Below, piece by piece: positions 53,027 through 60,552 of a stretch of DNA of 64,000 nucleotides. Origin of the DNA: Halomonas borealis (GTDB lineage Bacteria > Pseudomonadota > Gammaproteobacteria > Pseudomonadales > Halomonadaceae). The position numbers were made by a program, and so were the translations under genes. The stretch spans positions 1-64,000 of the forward strand of contig NZ_SDMO01000008.1 of assembly GCF_004798905.1 (NCBI RefSeq). Reading direction: 5' to 3'. How positions within the stretch are numbered: position 1 is the stretch's first letter; every line of letters begins with the position of its first letter. The notes under the pieces are model-generated. The model saw only the letters and a list, made by a program, of their open reading frames with translations, was not told where the DNA came from and did not search any database.

Positions 53027-53620
53027 TCAGGGAGACGCGGCGTCCAGTGGCGCGAGCGCCAGGGTCACGCGCCGATTGGCGGCACGCTCGCTCAGGCTGA
53101 TCACCGTCGGCGTCTCGGCGGCCGGCGGATAGCGATCGCCGCTGCCGCAGTCGCGCGCGTCGTCCAGCAGGGTCGCAAGGCTCGGCGTGGCATGGCGCAC
53201 CAACCGATGATCGACACGCATCGCGCCGACCCTCAGCCGGTAGGCGTCGCCGGGCACCGCTTCATCGATGTCCTCGATCCAGTAGCCGCCGTGGCCATCG
53301 GAGACCTGGCGCCCACGCCCGGGGATATGATCGAGGCCGGCGGCGAAGTCTGGCAGGTGGCTGCGCTGCAGCACCATCCGACCCGCGACGTTGCGATAGC
53401 AGTCGTGAACGGGGAAGCCCTCCACCGAATGGTTCCAGGCCAGGCACCAGCCGGCGCCCTCCGGCATCGGCAGGCGCGCCAGCATCCGGCCCTCGGCGCC
53501 CAGCACCCGTAACTCATGGCTGGGGCAGGCGGCCAGCGCCGGTGGCGCCATCGATGCCAGGCCCAACGCCAGGGCCAGCCACGGCAAGGGGGCGAGCCGC
53601 CTGGCTCGCCCCTCGGTCAT
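53027..53620 (-). CDS. DUF1850 protein of the TAXI TRAP cluster
   Basis: A 197-residue protein with an N-terminal hydrophobic segment LAPLPWLALALGLASMAPPA ending near ALAAC, probably a signal peptide. The DUF1850 core includes EGAGWCLAWNHSVEGFPVHD (the hallmark W-x-HSVE region), then GRQVSDGHGGYW and LVRHATPSLATLLDDARDC. DUF1850 proteins repeatedly accompany TAXI-type TRAP genes, but their function is not established. The start at 53620 avoids overlap with the TAXI gene; an in-frame ATG at 53674 would overlap it by 35 bp. A periplasmic accessory role is inferred. Confidence 0.82.
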   Translation of the reverse strand: MTEGRARRLAPLPWLALALGLASMAPPALAACPSHELRVLGAEGRMLARLPMPEGAGWCLAWNHSVEGFPVHDCYRNVAGRMVLQRSHLPDFAAGLDHIPGRGRQVSDGHGGYWIEDIDEAVPGDAYRLRVGAMRVDHRLVRHATPSLATLLDDARDCGSGDRYPPAAETPTVISLSERAANRRVTLALAPLDAASP

Positions 53621-53639
53621 CGTCGACTCGGCCACGCCC

Positions 53640-54602
53640 TCAAGGCCGCTGGCGGTCGGCGATCTCGGCGCCACTTTCCTCGTAGTAGCGCAGCGCCCCG
53701 GGGTGGAAGGCGATGGGCGTGGAGTCGACGCTGAACTCGACGGTGGTGTCGTTGGCCGCCGGATGGATGGCGATCAACTGGTCGGTCTGCTCGAACAGCG
53801 TCTGGGTGATCTGGTAGGCCAGCTCTTCATCCATCTCGCTGCTCACCGCCAGCACGTTGGGAATGCCGATGGTCTGCACCGCGTCTTCCATGCCCTCGTA
53901 GAGCCCCGACTTGAGCTCGTAGGCGGCGAACACCGGGGCCTCGCCCTTGGCGTTGGCGATCTCTTCGTCGGTCAGGCCGATCAGGCGGATGTCACGCGTG
54001 GTGGCCAGGTTCATGATCGAACTGGTGGGCGGCCCCACGCTCCAGAAGCCGGCGTCGATGTCGCCGTCGCGGATGGCATCGGCGGTCTCGTTGAAGTTGA
54101 GGCGGCGGGCGTCGATGTCGTCATAGCTGATGTCGTTGGACTCGAGCACCGCGCGGGCATTGAGCTCGGTGCCGCTGCCCGGCGCCCCCACCGAGACGAC
54201 CTTGCCCTCGAGATCGGAGAGCGATTCGATGCCCGAGTCCGCCATGGTGACGATCTGCACGGCGTTGGGGTAGATCGAGGCCAGCGCGCGGATGTTCTCG
54301 AGCTTGCGGTCCTCGAAGTCGCCGGTGCCGTTGTAGGCCTGATAAACGGTATCCGCCAAGGCCAGCGCCAGGTCGGAATCACCCCGCCAGACCAGCCCCA
54401 TGTTCTCCACCGAGGCCCCGGTGACCTCGGCCACGGCGTCATAGCCGTCGACATGCTCGTTGATCAGCTCGGCCAGGCCGCCGCCGTAAGGGTAGTAGGT
54501 GCCGCCGGTGCCACCGGTGGCGATGGACAGCTGCTGCTGGGCCAGGGCCGCGGGCGCGGCCACCAGCAGGGTGGCCGCGAGTGCCGTCTTGAGTGCGCGC
54601 AT
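53640..54602 (-). CDS. TAXI-family TRAP solute-binding protein, system 2
   Basis: A 320-residue periplasmic TAXI protein. The start at 54602 has GGAGG eight bases upstream; the signal peptide is MRALKTALAATLLVAAPAAL with cleavage near LAQ. Family features are LSIATGGTGGTYYPYGGGLA, AVAEVTGASVENMGLVWRGD, DTVYQAYNGTGDF and GKVVSVGAPGSGTELNARAV, with the C terminus HPGALRYYEESGAEIADRQ. Compared with the first TAXI protein it keeps the GGTGGTYYPYGG loop more canonically. It is followed by DUF1850 and the fused permease, and preceded by lhgO 160 bp upstream. Confidence 0.94.
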   Translation of the reverse strand: MRALKTALAATLLVAAPAALAQQQLSIATGGTGGTYYPYGGGLAELINEHVDGYDAVAEVTGASVENMGLVWRGDSDLALALADTVYQAYNGTGDFEDRKLENIRALASIYPNAVQIVTMADSGIESLSDLEGKVVSVGAPGSGTELNARAVLESNDISYDDIDARRLNFNETADAIRDGDIDAGFWSVGPPTSSIMNLATTRDIRLIGLTDEEIANAKGEAPVFAAYELKSGLYEGMEDAVQTIGIPNVLAVSSEMDEELAYQITQTLFEQTDQLIAIHPAANDTTVEFSVDSTPIAFHPGALRYYEESGAEIADRQRP

Positions 54603-54762
54603 GAAGCTACCTCCAGGCGATACGAGAATCATTGTGTTTGTGGGAGCACCGGGGCGTCGCTCAGCGCCCGGTGCGCCTGCCTGAAGCTAGCAGGCTCGCA
54701 TCGCGTCGACCAGACCACCAACGTCGATACGCACGACGACGCTCGCCATCCACGGGGCGGCC

Positions 54763-55965
54763 CTACGCCAGGTCGCCGGCCTGCTCCTTCACCTTCGCCA
54801 CGATATGCGCACCGATCGGCAGCGCCGAGGTCGCCGCCGGCGACGGCGCGTTACCGACGTTGATCGTGCGCGGCGTGTTGACGAACAGGAAGTCGTCGAC
54901 CAGCTTGCCGTCCCGTGACACCGCCTGGGCCCGCACCCCGGCCGGATAAGGCTCCAGGTCGTCGAGGGCGAGGCTCGGGCAGTACTTGCGCACCAGCTCC
55001 AGGTAGCCACGCTTGTGCAGCGAGTTCTTCATCTCGACCAGCCCCGGGCGCAGGTTGCGGCCCAGCACCTTGAGGATGCCCGGGTTGGTGAACATCTGTG
55101 CCAGGTCCCGCGGCGAGATGTCGCGCCGACGGTAGCCCTCACGCTTGAAGGCCAGCACGGCGTTGGGGCCCACGGTGACCGAACCATCGATCATGCGCGT
55201 GAGGTGCACGCCGAGAAACGGCATCGCGGGGTCCGGGATCGGGTAGATGAGGTGGTTGACGATGTCGTTGTGCTGCGCGGGCAGCCGATAGTACTCGCCG
55301 CGGAAGGGACAGATGGTGAAGCCCGGGTCCTGGCCCAGCATGCGCACCACCCGATCGGCCATCAGCCCCGAACAGCTCACCAGGTAGCGACCGCTGAAAT
55401 CGCCCGCGGAGGTGGAAACCACCACCTCCTGGCGGCGCTCCTCGAGACCCGTGACCTCGGCCTGGAAGCGGATCTCACCGCCCAGGCGCTCGAATTCGGC
55501 GGCCATGGCCCGGGTCACGGCGGCATAGTCGACGATGCCGCTGGACGGCACGAAGATGCCACCGACCCCGGTGATATTGGGCTCTCGCTCGGCCAGCGCC
55601 TCGGGCCCCAGCCACTCGCGCGTGAGGCCATTGGCCTCGGTACGCTCCCACAGCGCCTGCATGCGCTGCATCTCCAGGTCGTTGGTGGCCACCAGCAGCT
55701 TGCCGCAGCTCTCATAGGGAATGCCCTGGGCGTCGCAGAAGGCCTTGGTGGCGCGATTGCCCTCGAGGCAGAAACGCGCCTTGAGGCTGCCCGGCGTGTA
55801 ATAGACCCCGGCGTGAATCACCCCGCTGTTATGGCCGGTCTGATGGCAGGCCGGCTCACGCTCCTTCTCCAGCACCAGCATCCGTCGGTCCGGATAGGCC
55901 TGCTTGAGCTGCATGGCGGTGGACATGCCCAGGATGCCGCCGCCGATGATGATGAAATCGTACAT
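54763..55965 (-). CDS. lhgO: L-2-hydroxyglutarate dehydrogenase (oxidase)
   Basis: A 400-residue FAD-dependent DAO-family enzyme oxidising L-2-hydroxyglutarate to 2-oxoglutarate and feeding electrons to quinone. The start at 55965 gives MYDFIIIGGGILGMSTAMQL, with the dinucleotide motif GGGILGM at the N terminus; an ATG ten codons earlier is not needed. Typical stretches are ACHQTGHNSGVIHAGVYYTP and PFRGEYYRLPAQHNDIVNHL followed by PIPDPAMPFLGVHLT. It follows csiD by 111 bp, reproducing the csiD-lhgO order of E. coli. Confidence 0.95.
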   Translation of the reverse strand: MYDFIIIGGGILGMSTAMQLKQAYPDRRMLVLEKEREPACHQTGHNSGVIHAGVYYTPGSLKARFCLEGNRATKAFCDAQGIPYESCGKLLVATNDLEMQRMQALWERTEANGLTREWLGPEALAEREPNITGVGGIFVPSSGIVDYAAVTRAMAAEFERLGGEIRFQAEVTGLEERRQEVVVSTSAGDFSGRYLVSCSGLMADRVVRMLGQDPGFTICPFRGEYYRLPAQHNDIVNHLIYPIPDPAMPFLGVHLTRMIDGSVTVGPNAVLAFKREGYRRRDISPRDLAQMFTNPGILKVLGRNLRPGLVEMKNSLHKRGYLELVRKYCPSLALDDLEPYPAGVRAQAVSRDGKLVDDFLFVNTPRTINVGNAPSPAATSALPIGAHIVAKVKEQAGDLA

Positions 55966-56076
55966 GCCGTCCTCTTCTGCCAATGCGACGGCCACGCCGC
56001 GATGACGGCGTGGCCTCGTCAGGATAACTGCGTCGTCGGGGCCTTGCGTGGCGCCCGCCTTGCTTCAACGTTGCCG

Positions 56077-57045
56077 TTAGCCTCGCAGGGTTCTGGCATG
56101 AGTGAAATAGCCACGCTGACGCATCAGCTCACGACGCAGCTCCGGATGCGATGTGAAACGATCCCGGCCATGCAGCCAGAAGTGGTTATTGATCAACAGG
56201 AAGCTACCCACCGGGTTGGGCACCGAGAGGGTACCCGCGCTGCCCTCCAACGACTCGGAGAGATCGGTCAGCCAGTTGCCTTCCTCGAAGTCCTTGGGCT
56301 GCACGAACTGATCGATGTAGGACATGATCGGCCGACCCTCGCCGTCCACGTCGAACACCGCATGATAGACGTCGCGGCCGACGTTCTTGCTGGGCGGCGC
56401 GGCCCAGCGCAGCTCGCGGTGCGCCATCGGTTGCGCGAAGAAGCGCGACAGGTCTTCCCAATCGTCCAGGTGCAGCAGCAGCGAGTCGCCACCCTGCATG
56501 TGCCGCTCGTCGATCTTCATCATCAGCACATAGTCGGTGTCCTGCTCGACGAAGGTACCGTCGTTGTGCAGCTCCATCACCCGATGCGGCTGACGCAGGT
56601 AGCTGTCGGACTCGTCGACGTCCTTGACCACGAAGCGCGCGTAGTACTGACCGCTCATGGCATCGAAGTTGGAGCGCCCCATCAGATGCGCCACGGCGGT
56701 GGCGAACTTGACCATCTCGTCGGCCTGCTCGACGTCGTCGAGCCCCTCGGGCACCACCTGCAACCCGCCCGTATCACGATCCACCAGGGTGTTGATCAGC
56801 ACCGGCTGGAGGGTGTTGCCACACAGGTCGTCGAGGATCTTCGCCACCCGAAAGCGCAGCATCGACTTGTATTCCAGCGCCTGCACCGGCCAGTCGGCCA
56901 CGGCCTCGACGAAGGCCGCGACGACCTCGCGGGAGAAGGTCATCTGCAGCAGGCGCGGCGACTGCGCCGACGGCGTCAGGGTGAAGCCCTGAAGGTCGGC
57001 GGGCAGCGGCATGGCGGGTTCGGGAATCCGGGTCAGTGCGGTCAT
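56077..57045 (-). CDS. glaH: Glutarate 2-hydroxylase CsiD/GlaH
   Basis: This 322-residue Fe(II)/2-oxoglutarate dioxygenase hydroxylates glutarate to L-2-hydroxyglutarate, which LhgO then oxidises. The start [11 protein letters not shown] at 57045 corresponds to the E. coli N terminus; an ATG five codons earlier is possible. Iron ligands are H160 and D162 in [14 protein letters not shown] and a later histidine in [14 protein letters not shown], followed by the 2-oxoglutarate-binding arginine. Blocks such as [13 protein letters not shown] and [18 protein letters not shown] match GlaH closely. A palindrome lies just upstream. The gabDT genes that follow in E. coli are absent here. Confidence 0.96.
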   Translation of the reverse strand: MTALTRIPEPAMPLPADLQGFTLTPSAQSPRLLQMTFSREVVAAFVEAVADWPVQALEYKSMLRFRVAKILDDLCGNTLQPVLINTLVDRDTGGLQVVPEGLDDVEQADEMVKFATAVAHLMGRSNFDAMSGQYYARFVVKDVDESDSYLRQPHRVMELHNDGTFVEQDTDYVLMMKIDERHMQGGDSLLLHLDDWEDLSRFFAQPMAHRELRWAAPPSKNVGRDVYHAVFDVDGEGRPIMSYIDQFVQPKDFEEGNWLTDLSESLEGSAGTLSVPNPVGSFLLINNHFWLHGRDRFTSHPELRRELMRQRGYFTHARTLRG

Positions 57046-57091
57046 GTCGGGGGTCTCCATCGTCTCGAGCGTTGATGACTCAAAAATATCT

Positions 57092-57108
57092 ACGTTTTAT
57101 AAAAACGT
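57092..57108. promoter_or_regulatory. AT-rich palindrome before glaH
   Basis: ACGTTTT and AAAACGT flank ATA, a perfect 7-bp inverted repeat 47 bp before the glaH start codon, inside an AT-rich promoter-like stretch. It is a good operator candidate; the protein that binds it is unknown. It does not resemble the TTGT direct repeats of E. coli CsiR. Confidence 0.5.
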
Positions 57109-57153
57109 CAATATAAACATGTGAGCTAAAAACGCATAGCCGCCAGCCGACGC

Positions 57154-57181
57154 AAAAAACCCCGGACTCGTAGCCGGGGTT
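57154..57181 (-). terminator. Intrinsic terminator after the APC permease gene
   Basis: On the minus strand, an AACCCCGG/CCGGGGTT stem is followed by a run of T residues (57154-57159). It lies 28 bp after the permease stop, so glaH has its own promoter downstream. Confidence 0.82.
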
Positions 57182-57208
57182 CGGATCGGGTGGCGACAGA
57201 GTGTTCGG

Positions 57209-58639
57209 TCAGCGCTCTACAGGCGGCTCGGCATCCCGCCACTCGCGCCGCATCACGCGGTTGCTGTAGTCGACGCCATAGCGCACCCGCGACCAGCCGT
57301 AGAGCGCCAGGCCCAGCAGCATCCAACCACCGAACAGGGACCATTCCAGCAGCGACAGTGCCGAGGGGCTGCCGGGCAGGTAAAGGCCGATCAACATCAA
57401 CGACAGGATCACCGACAGCGCCCCCACCGTCTTGCCATAACGCACCCTGAAGGGACGCTCCATCCCCGGCTCACGGCGGCGCAACAGCACGAAAGACAGG
57501 GCCACGAACAGGTAGGCGACGACGATGCCAAGGCCGCCCGCGACCACTAGCCAGACCAACGCGGGTCGACCGAGAAGAGGCGCGGCGGCGGACAGCAGCC
57601 CCATCACCAGGATGGCGTTGGTGGGCGTACGGTACTTGGGATGCAGTTTAGCCAGGAAGGCCGGCAGCATACCGGCGTGCGCCAGGGCGTAGATGGCCCG
57701 GGAACCACCGATGTAGAAGGCGTTCCAGCTGGTGATGATGCCAGCGATCCCCGCCAGGACCATCAGGTTGCCGGCCCAGGGCGCCTGGAATACCGCCTGC
57801 ATGGCATCGGGTACCGCCAGCGAACTCCCGCCCAGCGCCGCCGGGTCCAGCATCAGGGCGGTACCAAGGATGATCAGGGCGTACCAGAACACCGCCAGGA
57901 TCACCGAGATCATCAGCACTCGGCCGATCTCCTTGAAGGGCAGGTCGATCTCCTCGGCGGCCTGAGGGATGACGTCGAAGCCGACGAACATGAAGGGCAC
58001 CATGATGATCACCGCCATGATCCCGCCGACCACGCCCTCCTCGACGTTGAACAGCGGCTCCATGGCGGCGGTGCTGCCTTCGAACAGGGCGCCGGTGATA
58101 AACATCACGCCCACCGCCAGGATCAGCAGGGTCACCACCTTCTGCACCAGGGCTGCGGTGCGCACGCCGATGTAGTTGATCGCCATCATGATCAACGAGC
58201 CGGCCACACCGACCGCCACCCAGGTGGCCTTGACGTCCCAGCCGGCGATGGTCCAAAGCTGCCCCACCGCATAATCGGGGAACAGGTGCTCGACCACCGT
58301 GGGCAATGCCACGGCCTCGAAAGCCACCACGCTGACATAGCCCAGGGTGATGGCCCAGGTGCACAGGAAGGACGCGAAATGCCCCATGGCGCGATAGCTG
58401 TAGACGTGCTCGCCGCCGACCTGAGGCATGGCCGAGGCCAGCTCTGCGTAGGTCAGGCCTACCAGCACGATCACCGCGCCGCCGAGCAGGAAGGCGGTGA
58501 TGGCCCCCAGGCTGCCCGCAGACTGAATCCAGTTGCCGGTCATCACGATCCAGCCCCAGCCGATCATGGCGCCGAATGCCAGGGCCAGCACGTCCTTGCG
58601 CGCCAGCACGCGGGAGAGATGTGTCGTATCGCTGTTCAT
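57209..58639 (-). CDS. APC-family amino acid permease
   Basis: A 476-residue inner-membrane permease with about 12 hydrophobic helices. The start at 58639 (MNSDTTHLSRVLARKDVLAL) has AAGGAC upstream; a longer frame start at 58807 runs through promoter sequence. TM1 shows the APC motif FGAMIGWGWIVMTGNWI. Then come AELASAMPQVGGEHVYSYRA, the conserved loop FVGFDVIPQAAEEIDLPFKE, and SRAIYALAHAGMLPAFLAKL. The substrate is uncertain; neighbouring glutarate genes suggest lysine, 5-aminovalerate or GABA. It ends with a good terminator (57154-57181). Confidence 0.9.
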   Translation of the reverse strand: MNSDTTHLSRVLARKDVLALAFGAMIGWGWIVMTGNWIQSAGSLGAITAFLLGGAVIVLVGLTYAELASAMPQVGGEHVYSYRAMGHFASFLCTWAITLGYVSVVAFEAVALPTVVEHLFPDYAVGQLWTIAGWDVKATWVAVGVAGSLIMMAINYIGVRTAALVQKVVTLLILAVGVMFITGALFEGSTAAMEPLFNVEEGVVGGIMAVIIMVPFMFVGFDVIPQAAEEIDLPFKEIGRVLMISVILAVFWYALIILGTALMLDPAALGGSSLAVPDAMQAVFQAPWAGNLMVLAGIAGIITSWNAFYIGGSRAIYALAHAGMLPAFLAKLHPKYRTPTNAILVMGLLSAAAPLLGRPALVWLVVAGGLGIVVAYLFVALSFVLLRRREPGMERPFRVRYGKTVGALSVILSLMLIGLYLPGSPSALSLLEWSLFGGWMLLGLALYGWSRVRYGVDYSNRVMRREWRDAEPPVER

Positions 58640-58884
58640 CTTATAATGTCCTTGGGTCGCAAGTGGTTGCGTTGTATTTATGCAACGACGTAAAAAATAA
58701 GGAACAAACGCCACGAGTTCAATCTGAGTCGCCCATACGTGTGCTGTTTCTTCGATGCGGGCTTCTTGCTCCCCGCCCCGCGCTTCAATGCCCCACGCCA
58801 CAACCACCCTCCTCCATAAACGGGGCTAGCGAAACGCCGCAAAAGGCTTCATGCTGTGAAGGTCGATTCTTCCTCTGGAGCATC

Positions 58885-59163
58885 ATGAGCACGGCAAGTC
58901 CTACCCCCGGCGCCGATTGCGCCGAACCTCCGCCAAGGTGCCCTGACCTCGACGTCAGGGATCTCGAGCAACGCACGCGCCTCATGCGCATCACCACCCG
59001 GCTGATCGCCGTCTCGGATCTCGGTAACCGCGAGATCGCCCGCCGCGCGGGCCTGCCCATGCAGAAGATCAGCGACCTGCTCGCCGGGCGCCTGGAGCAG
59101 CTCAACCTCGATGAGCTCCAGACACTGCGCACCACCATCGACCACGAACTCACGCCTTCCTAG
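58885..59163 (+). CDS. Small HTH (XRE-like) protein
   Basis: A 92-residue protein. CTGGAG four bases before the ATG at 58885 fixes the start. The first ~25 residues are Pro-rich. The rest contains a helix-turn-helix, VSDLGNREIARRAGLPMQKI followed by SDLLAGRLEQLNLDELQTLR, similar to compact XRE/HigA-like domains in which QKISDLLAGR is the recognition helix. No toxin partner lies alongside. It is divergent from the APC permease gene across about 245 bp, so control of that permease or the glutarate genes is possible but unproven. Confidence 0.72.
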   Translation: MSTASPTPGADCAEPPPRCPDLDVRDLEQRTRLMRITTRLIAVSDLGNREIARRAGLPMQKISDLLAGRLEQLNLDELQTLRTTIDHELTPS

Positions 59164-59253
59164 CCGCCAGGCGAACGCTTCGCCCGCGACCAGGACCCGG
59201 GCCGGTGCCGCCGGCCCACTCAGCCCATGGATTCGAGATCAGGGAGATCCCCG

Positions 59254-59925
59254 ATGCGCCACCTCGTGACCGGCCTGCTGTTGGCCGCTTCGCTGCCCGC
59301 CCTGGCCGACGGCCAGGCCACCCTGGAGAGCCGCTCCGACCAGGGCAACAACACCATGGAAGTCAGCTGGGCAGGCGATGACCTGCGCATGGACTTCCCC
59401 CAGCAGGCCCAGGCGGGCTTCATGCTGCTCAAGGGTGACAAGGGCTACATGGTGAGCCAGGTGCAAGGCCAGACCCTGGTCATGGACATGGCCAAGCTCA
59501 AGGAGATGGCCGAGCGCCGGGGCGGCGATCAGGCCGTGGCCGGGCTGACCAGCCAGCAGGCCGACTCGGTCGACACCCTCGAGGCCACCGGCGAGCAGGA
59601 GACCATCGCCGGCCTGGAGGGCGACGTCTACCGGCTGGAGTGGACCGACAAGGCCGGCGACGGCCACGACGACACCCTGGTGCTGAGCGACGACAGCCAG
59701 GTCCGCGAGCTGATGCGTGCCTTCCACGCCTACCAGCGGACCATGACCGGCGAACCCGACCCCATCGCCACCACGCTGGAGTCCAAGGGGCTCGGCATGC
59801 TGCGCTTCGGCGACCGTTTCCAGATCGCCGAGCTGTCCGATGAGACCCCCGCGGCCTCCGCCTTCACGCTGCCCGAGGACGCCGTGACCTTCGAGGACAT
59901 GATGAATAACGCCATCTCCCAATAG
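59254..59925 (+). CDS. Exported protein of unknown function (DUF4412-like)
   Basis: A 223-residue protein with signal peptide MRHLVTGLLLAASLPALADG and cleavage near ALA. The start at 59254 has GGGAG upstream; an in-frame ATG nine codons earlier lies before it. The mature part has alternating strands resembling DUF4412/LolA-like folds: GQATLESRSDQGNNTMEVSW, GDDLRMDFPQQAQAGFML, DKGYMVSQVQGQTLVMDMAK. No catalytic motif is visible. It is probably periplasmic. A hairpin (59950-59973) follows. Confidence 0.72.
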   Translation: MRHLVTGLLLAASLPALADGQATLESRSDQGNNTMEVSWAGDDLRMDFPQQAQAGFMLLKGDKGYMVSQVQGQTLVMDMAKLKEMAERRGGDQAVAGLTSQQADSVDTLEATGEQETIAGLEGDVYRLEWTDKAGDGHDDTLVLSDDSQVRELMRAFHAYQRTMTGEPDPIATTLESKGLGMLRFGDRFQIAELSDETPAASAFTLPEDAVTFEDMMNNAISQ

Positions 59926-59949
59926 GTCGCAACGCGCTTTCCTACGCTC

Positions 59950-59973
59950 GACGCCGCCCCTCGGGGCGGCGTC
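59950..59973 (+). terminator. Hairpin terminator after the DUF4412-like gene
   Basis: An 11-bp stem, GACGCCGCCCC (59950-59960) with GGGGCGGCGTC (59963-59973), has a two-base TC gap, so the loop must open a few pairs. It is followed by GTCGCG without a T-run. Confidence 0.6.
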
Positions 59974-60044
59974 GTCGCGTCTGGCCCCTGACACCGCGCC
60001 GCCACGAGACCGCCTGCCCATTAACAAGAGGCGCTCGACTCATT

Positions 60045-60057
60045 GGAATTAAATTCC
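60045..60057. promoter_or_regulatory. Palindrome before the Lrp-family gene
   Basis: GGAATT-A-AATTCC, a perfect 6-bp inverted repeat around one base, 28 bp before the TTG start codon. It is AT-rich, as Lrp-family sites usually are, and its position would suit autoregulation. Confidence 0.45.
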
Positions 60058-60084
60058 CGTTAACGACAACAAAGGGGAAAAAAA

Positions 60085-60552
60085 TTGCGTATCGATGCCT
60101 TCGACTCAAAAATCCTTGATCAACTTCAGCGTGATGCTAGCTTATCAGTTGCAAAGATCGCAGAGCGGGTCGGCCTCTCGCCCACCCCCTGCTGGCGGCG
60201 CATCCAGCGCCTCGAGAAGGAAGGCTTCATCGAAAAACGCATCGCGGTCCTCAACCCCCACAAGCTCGACCTGGGGCTGACCGTCTTCGTGATGATCAAG
60301 ACCGACAAGCATCACCAGGAGTGGCTCGATCAGTTCCAGGCCGTCACCCGCTCGATGTCCGAGATCGTCGAGGTCAATCGCCTGGCGGGCGAGTACGACT
60401 ACCTGCTCAAGGTCATCACCTGTGACAACCAGTCTTTCGATGCCTTCTACAAGCGACTCATTTCCCGAATCGAGCTGAGCAATGTCACATCCTGTTTCTC
60501 CATGGAACAAGTCAAGCAAGTCACCGAACTGCCCCTCCCCACAGGCCGGTGA
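60085..60552 (+). CDS. Lrp/AsnC-family regulator
   Basis: A 155-residue feast/famine regulator beginning with TTG at 60085, after AGGGGA. The HTH is KIAERVGLSPTPCWRRIQRL (about 24-43), followed by the RAM domain with LGLTVFVMIKTDKHHQEWL and NRLAGEYDYLLKVITCD. The conserved end NVTSCFSMEQVKQVTELPL confirms the true C terminus. The downstream class V aminotransferase gene overlaps its last 71 bases in another frame, which suggests that this regulator controls that enzyme in response to an amino acid. Confidence 0.92.
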   Translation: MRIDAFDSKILDQLQRDASLSVAKIAERVGLSPTPCWRRIQRLEKEGFIEKRIAVLNPHKLDLGLTVFVMIKTDKHHQEWLDQFQAVTRSMSEIVEVNRLAGEYDYLLKVITCDNQSFDAFYKRLISRIELSNVTSCFSMEQVKQVTELPLPTGR

